From assembly GCA_965116665.1 (NCBI GenBank), contig OZ220709.1, positions 1,178,001 through 1,242,000 of the forward strand: 64,000 nt of DNA, given 5' to 3'. The position numbers and the translations under genes are program-made. Origin of the DNA: Aldehydirespirator sp965116665 (GTDB taxonomy: Bacteria > Actinomycetota > Acidimicrobiia > Acidimicrobiales > Aldehydirespiratoraceae). The first letter of the stretch is position 1. The number at the start of each line of letters is the position of its first letter. The notes under the pieces are model-generated. The model was not told where the DNA came from and searched no databases. It was given only the letters and a program-made list of their open reading frames with translations. Shown piece by piece: positions 1-7,604 of the stretch.

Positions 1-55
1 GACCTGCGACCTGACCCACGGCTACATCGACATCAACGCGGGGTACCGGACATGA
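1..55 (+). CDS. argJ: ArgJ, C-terminal end only (partial)
   Basis: The reading frame open from base 2 encodes 17 residues ending in LTHGYIDINAGYRT before TGA at 53-55. Bifunctional ornithine acetyltransferase/N-acetylglutamate synthase proteins typically end in a 'DLT-x-x-YV-x-IN-x-x-Y-x-T' motif, which this matches. The stop overlaps the argB start (ATGA, 52-55), so the gene is the upstream member of the arginine operon. Only the tail is in the window, so the identification rests on this motif and the operon context. Confidence 0.75.
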   Translation, partial: TCDLTHGYIDINAGYRT

Positions 56-966
56 GCGTCACAACCGGAATCGAGAGCGCTCCCGGCGCCGCCGGAGGCT
101 TCGAGCCCGACCGGCGGGCCCGGGCGCTGGTGGAGGCGCTGCCCTACATCCGGCGCTTCCGGGGCGAGGTGGTGGTCGTCAAGTACGGCGGCCACGCCAT
201 GACCGACCCTGCTCTGGCGGCGTCCTTCGCCCGCGACATCGTCCTGGTGCGTTCCGTCGGCCTGCATCCGGTGGTCGTCCATGGCGGGGGGCCCCAGATC
301 GGCGAGCTCCTGGCCCGCATGGGCAAGCAGAGCGAGTTCCGCGACGGCCTGCGGGTGACTGACGCCGAGACCCTCGAAGTGGCCCGGATGGTGCTCGTCG
401 GCAAGGTCGGCCGGGACATCGTCAGCGCCATCAACGCGAACGGGGGAGAGGCCCTGGGGCTCTCCGGCGAGGACGGCAGTCTCGTCACCGCAGTGCCCCG
501 GGATCCCGAACTGGGCTATGTCGGTGACGTCGCTTCGGTCGATCCCCGGATCATCGAGCGTCTCGTCAGCAGAGAGATCATCCCGGTCGTGTCGTCGATC
601 GGCGCCGACACCTCCGGCCAGGCCTACAACATCAACGCCGACACCATCGCCTCGGCCCTGGCCGGCGCGCTCGGCGCGGCCAAGGTCGTGTACCTCACCG
701 ACGTGCCCGGCCTGCTGGCGGACTCCTCGGACCCGTCGTCGCTGGTGAGCCGGGCCACGGTCACCGACGTGGAGGCCATGATCGCATCGGGCGCCGTCAA
801 CGGCGGGATGATCCCCAAGGCTCAGGCCTGCATGGACGCGGTACAGGCCGGGGCCGGCTCCGCCCACATGCTCGACGGTCGCATACCCCATGCGGTGCTG
901 CTCGAGCTGTTCACCGACGCGGGAATAGGAACAATGATCACTCAAGTGACCGAGGACCAGCCATGA
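52..966 (+). CDS. argB: Acetylglutamate kinase
   Basis: Phosphorylates N-acetyl-L-glutamate in the second step of cytoplasmic arginine synthesis. The 304-residue protein is a full-length amino-acid-kinase fold: the catalytic lysine lies in VVVKYGGHAM (K44), the glycine loop VVVHGGGPQIG follows near residues 74-84, and the C-terminal part has KVVYLTDVPGL and NGGMIPK, which are typical of ArgB nucleotide and substrate binding. An arginine-sensing N-terminal helix is plausible in residues 20-37. The ATG is embedded in the argJ stop (ATGA), and the argB stop overlaps the argD start in the same way, so the genes are translationally coupled. Confidence 0.97.
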   Translation: MSVTTGIESAPGAAGGFEPDRRARALVEALPYIRRFRGEVVVVKYGGHAMTDPALAASFARDIVLVRSVGLHPVVVHGGGPQIGELLARMGKQSEFRDGLRVTDAETLEVARMVLVGKVGRDIVSAINANGGEALGLSGEDGSLVTAVPRDPELGYVGDVASVDPRIIERLVSREIIPVVSSIGADTSGQAYNINADTIASALAGALGAAKVVYLTDVPGLLADSSDPSSLVSRATVTDVEAMIASGAVNGGMIPKAQACMDAVQAGAGSAHMLDGRIPHAVLLELFTDAGIGTMITQVTEDQP

Positions 967-2150
967 GCAGGGCCGCGCTGATGAACAACTACGGGACCCC
1001 GCCGGTGACGTTCGTGCGGGGCGAGGGCGCCGAGCTGTGGGACGACCGCGGCCGTCGCTACCTCGACTTCCTGTGCGGCCTAGCCGTCACCGGGCTGGGC
1101 CACGCCCATCCGGCGGTGACCGAGGCGGTCGCCTCCCAGGCGTCGACGCTGATCCACACATCCAACCTGTTCGCCAACGAACCGACGGCCGAGGTGGTGG
1201 AGACGCTCGACCGGCTGATCCGGTCCGGTCCCGGCGGCGACACCGAGCCCGGGAGGATCCTGTTCCAGAACTCCGGCGCGGAGGCAGTGGAGGCTGCCCT
1301 CAAGCTGGCTCGCAAGCACTGCGGGCGGGGCCGCCACGCGGTGGTGAGCGCCTACGGCTCGTTCCATGGCCGAACACTGGCCGCGCTGGCCGCCACGGGT
1401 CAGCCCACCAAGCATGAGCCCTTCCAGCCCATGCCGGAAGGCTTCCGTCATGTGCCCTTCGACGACATCGACGCCCTCGTATCGGCCCTGGATCCCTCCG
1501 TCGGCGCGGTCGTGCTGGAGTCGGTGCAGGGCGAGGGGGGCGTGATCCCGGCTGGTGACGGGTACCTGCAAGCCGTGCGGGAGGTGTGCGACGAGCGCGG
1601 CATCCTGCTGGTGCTAGACGAGATCCAGACCGGTCTGGCCCGCACCGGCCGGTGGTTCGGCTACCAGCACGCCGGGGTGCAGCCCGACATCGTGACCATG
1701 GCCAAGGCGTTGGGCAACGGTGTCCCGGTGGGCGCGGTGTGGGCTCGGGCCGAGGTCGCGGCCGCCTTCGGTCCCGGCGACCACGGCTCGACCTTCGCGG
1801 GCCAGCCGCTGGCCCTGGCCGCGGTACGGGCCGTGCTCACCGAACTCCAGGCCATGGACGCCCCGGCGGCGGCCAGCAGTCTCGGGGCCTCGCTCACCGA
1901 GCTGCTGGACAGCCTCGACGGGGTCGCCGGCGTCAGGGGTCGCGGCCTGCTGCTGGCCGCCGAGCTGTCCGAGGAAGCCAAACAGGGACGCACCGCCAAG
2001 GACATCGCCTCGGCCTGCCTGGAGGGAGGCCTGGTCGTCAACGGCGTGACCCCGACGGCGCTGCGGTTGGCGCCGCCGTTCGTGGTCTCGCACGAACAGC
2101 TTGTCGAGGGATGTTCCATCCTCGCCGACGCCATCAACCAAAGGAGTTGA
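963..2150 (+). CDS. argD: Acetylornithine aminotransferase
   Basis: Class III PLP-dependent aminotransferase converting N-acetylglutamate semialdehyde to N-acetylornithine. The 395 residues show the family landmarks: FQNSGAEAVEAALKLA near residue 100, the cofactor-binding LDEIQTGLARTG near residue 220, and the PLP Schiff-base lysine K248 in TMAKALGNGVP. Length is normal for ArgD. The start overlaps argB by 4 nt (ATGA at 963-966). A strong ribosome binding site for the next gene (AAGGAG, 2141-2146) lies inside its last codons. Confidence 0.96.
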   Translation: MSRAALMNNYGTPPVTFVRGEGAELWDDRGRRYLDFLCGLAVTGLGHAHPAVTEAVASQASTLIHTSNLFANEPTAEVVETLDRLIRSGPGGDTEPGRILFQNSGAEAVEAALKLARKHCGRGRHAVVSAYGSFHGRTLAALAATGQPTKHEPFQPMPEGFRHVPFDDIDALVSALDPSVGAVVLESVQGEGGVIPAGDGYLQAVREVCDERGILLVLDEIQTGLARTGRWFGYQHAGVQPDIVTMAKALGNGVPVGAVWARAEVAAAFGPGDHGSTFAGQPLALAAVRAVLTELQAMDAPAAASSLGASLTELLDSLDGVAGVRGRGLLLAAELSEEAKQGRTAKDIASACLEGGLVVNGVTPTALRLAPPFVVSHEQLVEGCSILADAINQRS

Positions 2151-2151
2151 G

Positions 2152-3045
2152 ATGCGCCATTTCCTAGATGTGGACGACTTGCAGCCCGGTGAGCTCGCAC
2201 GGATACTCAACCTGGCAGCCGACCCGAACCCGCCCCAGGTGCTGGCGGGCAAGGGCGCGGCCCTGCTGTTCGAGAAGCCCTCGGCCCGTACCCGCAGCGC
2301 CACCGAGATGGCGGTGGTGCAGCTGGGCGGTCACCCGGTGTACATCGGCCCGGCCGAGGTCGGCCTGGACGAGCGTGAGAGCGTCGAGGACGTCACCCGC
2401 ACCCTGGCCTGCTACAACGCGGTGATCGGGGCGCGGGTCTTCGCCCACAGCATCGTGGAGCGGATGGCGGCCGTGAGCGGCGTCCCGATCGTCAACCTGC
2501 TCAGCGACCAGGCCCACCCCACCCAGGCCGTGGCCGACCTGCTGACGATCAGGGCCGAGCTCGGCCATCTCGAGGGCTTGACGCTGGCCTACGTCGGCGA
2601 CGCCAACAACATGGCCCGCTCTCTGGCCTACGCCGCCGGACTGTCGGGTGTCGCGCTGCGGGTCGCCAGCCCCGAGGGCTACGCCTTCAGCGAGGCCGAC
2701 CTGCGGCCGATGCGCCGCCGCGGTTGCGAGCCGGTGCAGGTGAGCAGCCCGGCCGAGGCGGTGGCGGGAGCCGACGTGGTCTACACCGACGTGTGGGCCT
2801 CGATGGGCCAGGAGGAGGAGGCCGCCAAGCGCCGCCAGGACTTTGCCGGGTTCACCATCAACCGGGGGCTCATGGCCCGGGCCGCGCCCGGCGCGGTATT
2901 CCTGCACTGCCTGCCGGCCCACCGGGGCGAGGAGGTGGAGGCCGGGGTGATCGACGGTCCTCGCAGTCGGGTGTGGCCACAGGCGGCCAACCGGATGCAC
3001 GCCGCCAGGGGCCTGCTGCTGTGGCTGATGGAACAGACGGGATGA
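2152..3045 (+). CDS. argF: Ornithine carbamoyltransferase
   Basis: Makes citrulline from ornithine and carbamoyl phosphate. The carbamoyl-phosphate loop appears as SARTRSA (residues 44-50; the usual form is S-x-R-T-R), HPTQ is at about residue 122, and the ornithine-binding C-terminal motif HCLPAHRGEEV is at about residue 252. The chosen ATG at 2152 sits 5 nt after AAGGAG and gives 297 residues, normal for the family; an in-frame start at 2101 would lie inside argD and adds a non-conserved leader. The stop overlaps the argR start (ATGA). Confidence 0.96.
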   Translation: MRHFLDVDDLQPGELARILNLAADPNPPQVLAGKGAALLFEKPSARTRSATEMAVVQLGGHPVYIGPAEVGLDERESVEDVTRTLACYNAVIGARVFAHSIVERMAAVSGVPIVNLLSDQAHPTQAVADLLTIRAELGHLEGLTLAYVGDANNMARSLAYAAGLSGVALRVASPEGYAFSEADLRPMRRRGCEPVQVSSPAEAVAGADVVYTDVWASMGQEEEAAKRRQDFAGFTINRGLMARAAPGAVFLHCLPAHRGEEVEAGVIDGPRSRVWPQAANRMHAARGLLLWLMEQTG

Positions 3046-3524
3046 GTGCAGCCGTGAGCAAGACCAGCCGCCAGCACCTGATCGTCCAGCTGCTCGCCGA
3101 GCACGCAGTGGCCAGCCAGCAGCAGCTCGTCGAGCTGCTGTCGGACTCGGGTGTCACCGCCACCCGGGCCACCGTGTCGCGCGACCTCGACGGCCTGGGC
3201 GCGGTGAAGGTCAGAGTGCCGGGGGGCAGCACCGTGTACGCCATCCCGGAGCACCCGGTTGATCGCATCGCGCCGGAGGACCATCTCCGCAGGGTGATGG
3301 GCGACTGGGTGGCCGACATCGGCTCGTCGGGCAACCTGGCGGTTGTGCGCACGCCGCCGGGCTCGGCCCATGTGGTGGCATCAGCTCTCGACCGGGCCGG
3401 TCTTGAAGAGGTGCTCGGCACCGTGGCCGGCGACGACTCGCTGATCGTGGTGGCCACCGACGGGACCGCCGGCTCGGACCTGGCGGAACGCCTGAGAGAC
3501 CTGGCCGGCCTCAGCCGGCGATAA
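3042..3524 (+). CDS. argR: Arginine repressor ArgR
   Basis: Arginine-responsive transcriptional regulator of the arg genes. The 160-residue product has an N-terminal winged helix-turn-helix (QHLIVQLLAEH and TRATVSRDLDGLG, residues 10-55) and a C-terminal hexamerisation/arginine-binding domain carrying GTVAGDDS, equivalent to the canonical GT-I-AGDDT. It is encoded within the biosynthetic operon, between argF and argG, as in many actinobacteria, which suggests autoregulation; no ARG box can be assessed because the operon promoter is outside the window. Confidence 0.95.
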   Translation: MSAAVSKTSRQHLIVQLLAEHAVASQQQLVELLSDSGVTATRATVSRDLDGLGAVKVRVPGGSTVYAIPEHPVDRIAPEDHLRRVMGDWVADIGSSGNLAVVRTPPGSAHVVASALDRAGLEEVLGTVAGDDSLIVVATDGTAGSDLAERLRDLAGLSRR

Positions 3525-3550
3525 CCGCACGAACTCGGAAGAGGAAACCA

Positions 3551-4813
3551 ATGAGCACAACCCATGCCGCCCCGACCGGAGCCGCGCCTGTCTCCAAGGT
3601 CGTGCTGGCCTACTCGGGCGGCCTCGACACCTCCATTATCCTGCACTGGCTGCGGGAGACCCACGGCTGCAAGGTGGTGACGTTCACCGCCGACATCGGC
3701 CAGGGCGACGAGCTCGAGCCGGCCCGGGCCAAGGCCCTGGCCATGGGCGTCGCGCCCTCCGACATCTTCATAGAGGACCTGCGGGAGGAGTTCGCCCGCG
3801 ACTTCGTGTTCCCCATGTTCAGGGCCAACGCCGTCTACGAGGGCGAGTACCTGCTGGGCACCTCCATCGCCCGGCCGCTGATAGCCAAGAGGCTGGTTGA
3901 GATCGCGGCGGAGACGGGCGCGGACGCCATCAGCCACGGTGCCACCGGCAAGGGCAACGACCAGGTCCGCTTCGAACTCGGCGCCTACGCGCTAGAGCCC
4001 GACATACGGGTCATCGCGCCCTGGCGGGAATGGGACCTGGGCTCCCGGGAGTCGCTCATGGCCTACGCGGCCACCCACGGCATCGGAATCGAGCGCAAGC
4101 GGGGAACCGAGTCTCCGTTCTCGATGGACGCCAACATGCTTCACATCTCCTATGAGGGCGGCCCGCTGGAGGATCCCTGGTACGAGCCCCCCTCGGAGAT
4201 GTGGCTCTGGTCGGTCAGCCCCCAACTCGCTCCCAACGAGCCGACCTACGTAGACCTGACCTTCGCGGCCGGCGACATCGTCGCCGTCGACGGCGAGCCC
4301 ATGACTCCCGGCCAGGTGCTGTCCACGCTCAACTCGCTGGGCGCGGCCAACGGTGTCGGGCGCATCGACATCGTGGAGAACCGGTACGTCGGCATGAAGA
4401 GCAGGGGCGCGTACGAGACGCCGGGCGGGACCATCATGCTGCGGGCCCACCGGGCCATCGAGTCGATCACCCTCGACCGGGAGATGGCCCACCTCAAGGA
4501 CGAGCTCATGCCCCGGTACGCCGAGCTGATCTACAACGGATACTGGTGGAGCCCGGAGCGCAGGATGCTGCAGACGGCCATCGACTACAGCCAGGCCAGC
4601 GTGAACGGCGAGGTCCGGGTGCGGCTCTACAAGGGCAACGTCGACATCGCCGGGCGCCGCTCCGACGAATCGCTGTTCGACTACAGGGTGGTCACCTTCG
4701 AGGAGGACGAGGGCGCCTACGACCAGGCCGACGCCACCGGGTTCATCAGGCTGCACGCCCTGCGGCTGCGGAACCTGGCCCTCAAGCAGGCCCAGAGGCC
4801 GAGCGGGGGGTAG
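3551..4813 (+). CDS. argG: Argininosuccinate synthase
   Basis: ATP-dependent ligation of citrulline and aspartate. The N-terminal PP-loop AYSGGLDTSI (residues 20-29) identifies the ATP pyrophosphatase domain; SHGATGKGNDQVRFE near residue 132 is the second family signature. At 420 residues it is slightly longer than the usual 400, owing to a 14-residue N-terminal extension rich in Ala and Thr. The ATG follows GAGGAAACCA (SD-like) and starts 26 nt after argR, the only true gap inside this operon. Confidence 0.97.
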   Translation: MSTTHAAPTGAAPVSKVVLAYSGGLDTSIILHWLRETHGCKVVTFTADIGQGDELEPARAKALAMGVAPSDIFIEDLREEFARDFVFPMFRANAVYEGEYLLGTSIARPLIAKRLVEIAAETGADAISHGATGKGNDQVRFELGAYALEPDIRVIAPWREWDLGSRESLMAYAATHGIGIERKRGTESPFSMDANMLHISYEGGPLEDPWYEPPSEMWLWSVSPQLAPNEPTYVDLTFAAGDIVAVDGEPMTPGQVLSTLNSLGAANGVGRIDIVENRYVGMKSRGAYETPGGTIMLRAHRAIESITLDREMAHLKDELMPRYAELIYNGYWWSPERRMLQTAIDYSQASVNGEVRVRLYKGNVDIAGRRSDESLFDYRVVTFEEDEGAYDQADATGFIRLHALRLRNLALKQAQRPSGG

Positions 4814-4815
4814 CC

Positions 4816-6201
4816 GTGGATGATTCAGCGACCCTGTGGCACGGGCGGTTCGACGGTGATCCCGCCGAGGCGCTCCGGGCCCTCAACGACAGCCTCGGGT
4901 TCGATCGCAGGATGTTCCGGGAGGACATCGCCGGGTCGCGCGCCCACGCGGCCATGCTGGCCTCAGTCGGATTGATCAGTGAGGCTGAGCGGGACGCCAT
5001 CGGTGCCGCGCTCGACACCGTCGAGGCCGAGATGGGCGAGGACCGGTTCGTGGCCGCGCCCGGTGACGAGGACATCCACACCGCGGTGGAACGGCGGGTG
5101 ACCGAGATCACCCCGGCCGGGGCGAAGCTCCATACCGGCCGCAGCCGCAACGATCAGGTGGCCGCCGACCTGCGGCTCTGGACCCGCGCCGCGCTGGGTG
5201 GCGTCACCCGGGCGGTGCTGGGCCTGCAAGCCACTCTGCTGAGCCGGGCTGCCGGCGCAGGAGGGGCGCTGCTGCCCGGCTACACCCATCTTCAGCAGGC
5301 CCAGCCGGTGCTGCTGGCCCACCATCTGCTGGCCCACGGCTGGGCGCTGGCCCGCGACGTCGACCGGCTGGTCGAGGCGCGGCGGCGTGCCGACGTGTCT
5401 CCTTTGGGCGCAGGCGCGCTGGCCGGGTCGTCGCTGCCGCTGGACCCCGAGCGGACCGCGGCCGAGTTGGGCTTCGCGGCGGTGTTCGAGAACAGCCTCG
5501 ACGCGGTGGCCGACCGTGACTTCGTGGCCGACGCGCTCTACGCGCTGGCCGTGCTCGGCGTTCACCTGAGCCGGCTGGGGGAGGAGCTGGTGCTGTGGAC
5601 GTCGTCGGAGTTCGGCTTCGTGGAGCTCGACGATGCCTTCGCCACCGGCTCGTCGATGATGCCCCAGAAGAAGAATCCCGATGTGGCTGAGTTGGCCCGG
5701 GCCAAGGCCGGGCGGCTGATCGGGCACCTGGCCGGCCTGCTGGCCACCCTCAAGGGCTTGCCCCTGGCCTACGCCAAGGACCTCCAGGAGGACAAGGAGC
5801 CGCTGTTCGACGCAGTCGACACCGCCATGCTGACGCTGGTCGCCCTCAACGGGCTGCTGGCCACCGCCCGTTTCGACGCCGACCGAATGGCCGCGGCGGC
5901 GTCGTCGCCGTACGCGGCGGCCACCGACCTGGCCGAGTGGCTGGTGGCTCGAGGGACGCCGTTCCGGGAGGCCCACGCCACCGTCGGCGACCTGGTGAGG
6001 CGCTCACTGGCCGGCGAGGGGTCGCTGTCCGATCTGGTGGCTGCTGGGCCAGACCTCGGCCCCGAGGCCGCCGGGCTGCTGGAGCCGGGCGCGTCGGCGG
6101 CCCGCCGCAACACGCCCGGGGCCGCCGGTCCTGAGGCCGTGGCCGTCCAGATGGAGCGGTTCCGGCAGCGGATCGAAGCCGACACCGCCCGCCTGGAGTG
6201 A
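4816..6201 (+). CDS. argH: Argininosuccinate lyase
   Basis: Last arginine step, cleaving argininosuccinate to arginine and fumarate. The fumarase/aspartase superfamily signature GSSMMPQKKNPD is at about residues 278-289 and contains the catalytic serine loop; HTGRSRNDQVAADLR near residue 102 is the ASL substrate motif. The GTG at 4816 follows argG's TAG by 2 nt with GAGCGGGGGG upstream, giving 461 residues, normal for ArgH. The same frame is open far upstream but antiparallel to argG codons, so the longer version is rejected. Confidence 0.96.
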   Translation: MDDSATLWHGRFDGDPAEALRALNDSLGFDRRMFREDIAGSRAHAAMLASVGLISEAERDAIGAALDTVEAEMGEDRFVAAPGDEDIHTAVERRVTEITPAGAKLHTGRSRNDQVAADLRLWTRAALGGVTRAVLGLQATLLSRAAGAGGALLPGYTHLQQAQPVLLAHHLLAHGWALARDVDRLVEARRRADVSPLGAGALAGSSLPLDPERTAAELGFAAVFENSLDAVADRDFVADALYALAVLGVHLSRLGEELVLWTSSEFGFVELDDAFATGSSMMPQKKNPDVAELARAKAGRLIGHLAGLLATLKGLPLAYAKDLQEDKEPLFDAVDTAMLTLVALNGLLATARFDADRMAAAASSPYAAATDLAEWLVARGTPFREAHATVGDLVRRSLAGEGSLSDLVAAGPDLGPEAAGLLEPGASAARRNTPGAAGPEAVAVQMERFRQRIEADTARLE

Positions 6202-6785
6202 GCCGAGCGCGCCTGCCTCGCCACTTCTACGCCCGCAGCGCGCTCGAAGTCGCGCCTGACCTGCTCGACAAGGTGCTGGTCGCGTCCGACGGCCGGGCCG
6301 GGAGGATCGTGGAGGTCGAGGCCTACCGGGGCGCCGACGATCCCGGCAGCCACGGCTTCCGCGGGCCGACGAAGCGCAATGCCACCATGTTCGGCCCACC
6401 GGGGCACCTGTACGTGTACTTCACCTACGGCATGCACTGGTGCGCCAACGTGGTGACCGAGACCGACGGGGTGGCCGCGGCAGTGCTGCTGCGCGCCCTG
6501 ACCCCGCTCGACGGGCTCGATGCCATGTACGCGGCCCGTGGCCCGGCGGCCCGGCGCGACCGCGACCTGTGCAGCGGCCCGGCCAAGCTCACCCAGGCCC
6601 TAGGCATCGACGGCGCCGTCGACGGCGCGAACCTGGTCACCGCAGACCGGGGTGTCACCATCGTCGACGATGGCCGGCCGCCCCCGCAGGAACCGCTCGT
6701 CACCACCCGGATCGGCCTCACCAGCGGATCCGACCTCCCCTGGCGCTTCCACGTGCCCGGAGTGCCCGACGTCTCCCGCCGCTAA
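6198..6785 (+). CDS. 3-methyladenine DNA glycosylase (AAG/Mpg family)
   Basis: Base-excision repair glycosylase of the alkyladenine type. The 195 residues contain IVEVEAYRGADDPGSH, in which E41 aligns with the catalytic glutamate of human AAG and Y43 with its active-site tyrosine, followed by FTYGMHWCANVV, the AAG signature. The start GTG overlaps the argH stop (GTGA, 6198-6201), so it is transcribed with the arg operon although unrelated in function. It is convergent with the minus-strand genes beyond 6782. Confidence 0.93.
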   Translation: MSRARLPRHFYARSALEVAPDLLDKVLVASDGRAGRIVEVEAYRGADDPGSHGFRGPTKRNATMFGPPGHLYVYFTYGMHWCANVVTETDGVAAAVLLRALTPLDGLDAMYAARGPAARRDRDLCSGPAKLTQALGIDGAVDGANLVTADRGVTIVDDGRPPPQEPLVTTRIGLTSGSDLPWRFHVPGVPDVSRR

Positions 6786-6976
6786 CGGTGGTCGGGGTCG
6801 CTCGACTCGGCGTGGTCAGTTCCGGGCTCGAGGAGTCGGCCTTCCAGAGCAGCTTGGATCTCGTCGGTGGCGTTGAGCGCCGCGATCAGTGCGGTGAGTT
6901 TCAGGTTGATCTCGTCGCTGGCGGAGGCTGAGTGCTGGAACTGCTGGCAGGTTTGATCCCGATCAGACGTCGCCGG
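6782..6976 (-). pseudogene. Orphan C-terminal coding remnant, no start codon
   Basis: On the minus strand a frame open to TAG (6782-6784) encodes about 59 residues with coding-like composition (QTCQQFQHSASASDEIN, LKLTALIAALNATDE, then a polar tail ending in SSDPDHR). It has no ATG, GTG or TTG and sits in the +1 frame relative to the end of the preceding small membrane protein gene. It could be the 3' remnant of a lost gene or a frameshifted extension of that gene. Function unknown; the reading-frame quality is the only evidence. Confidence 0.3.
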
Positions 6977-7604
6977 GGACCTGGCAGCTGTCCATGTCGT
7001 TGAGGCGGGAGAAGCCGTCCATGCGCTCGGTGTAGGTGCTGCCCTCGGTCATGTCCACCAGCAGGAAGCGCAGTTCGCGGTCGGGCGTGTCGTCGCCGGC
7101 CGAGCGCAGCCTCGCGGAGTGGTTGCGGCGGTCCGAGACGTAGACGTCCCAGTCCTCGAGCCAGGCGCCTACCAGATCCGCGTCGGGCGGGCCGCCGCCG
7201 GCGGTCGACGTCGCCAGGGTGGCTTCGGCCCGCAGGCGCATATCGGCGACCAGGGCCTCCACCTCGTCGGTGCCCCGGTCCACCTGATCGGCCCGCTCGG
7301 CCCGCGAGGAGGCCTGCCGCGGCGACGGCAGAGCGTCGATGGCCGCCTGGGCCTCAGCGCAGCGCTGGTCGGCCCACGCCACGAAGGACCGGTCGTCGAG
7401 CCGACCGGGGTTCTCCGAACGGGCCCACGGCGAGAAGGCCCACGCCCAGAACACGAAGCTCCCCACCACGAACAGACCGCCCAGCCACTTGCCCGCCAGC
7501 CGCAGCCTTCTCCGGCTCGGGCTCGGTGGCGCGGTGGTGTCGCCGGCGGAAGCCGGGTCAGTCGGAGGCGGCTCGCCGGTGGTCACAGCTCGGGGTTCAC
7601 CCAT
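6963..7604 (-). CDS. Small membrane-anchored protein of unknown function
   Basis: The 213-residue product has a proline-rich cytoplasmic N-terminus (about 35 residues), one transmembrane segment at about residues 38-58 (WLGGLFVVGSFVFWAWAF), and an extracytoplasmic region with an alpha-helical part rich in Ala, Arg and Glu containing CAEAQAAIDALP and a second cysteine at MDSCQVPGDV near the end; the two cysteines could pair. I do not recognise a catalytic motif. It overlaps the 3' end of the upstream penicillin-binding protein gene by 22 bp, so the two are co-transcribed and a role in the cell envelope is a reasonable inference. Confidence 0.75.
   Translation of the reverse strand: MGEPRAVTTGEPPPTDPASAGDTTAPPSPSRRRLRLAGKWLGGLFVVGSFVFWAWAFSPWARSENPGRLDDRSFVAWADQRCAEAQAAIDALPSPRQASSRAERADQVDRGTDEVEALVADMRLRAEATLATSTAGGGPPDADLVGAWLEDWDVYVSDRRNHSARLRSAGDDTPDRELRFLLVDMTEGSTYTERMDGFSRLNDMDSCQVPGDV

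Noticed and set aside
2101..2151. Earlier in-frame argF start
   Set aside because: It lies inside argD, has no SD and adds non-conserved residues; ATG 2152 has AAGGAG at the right distance.
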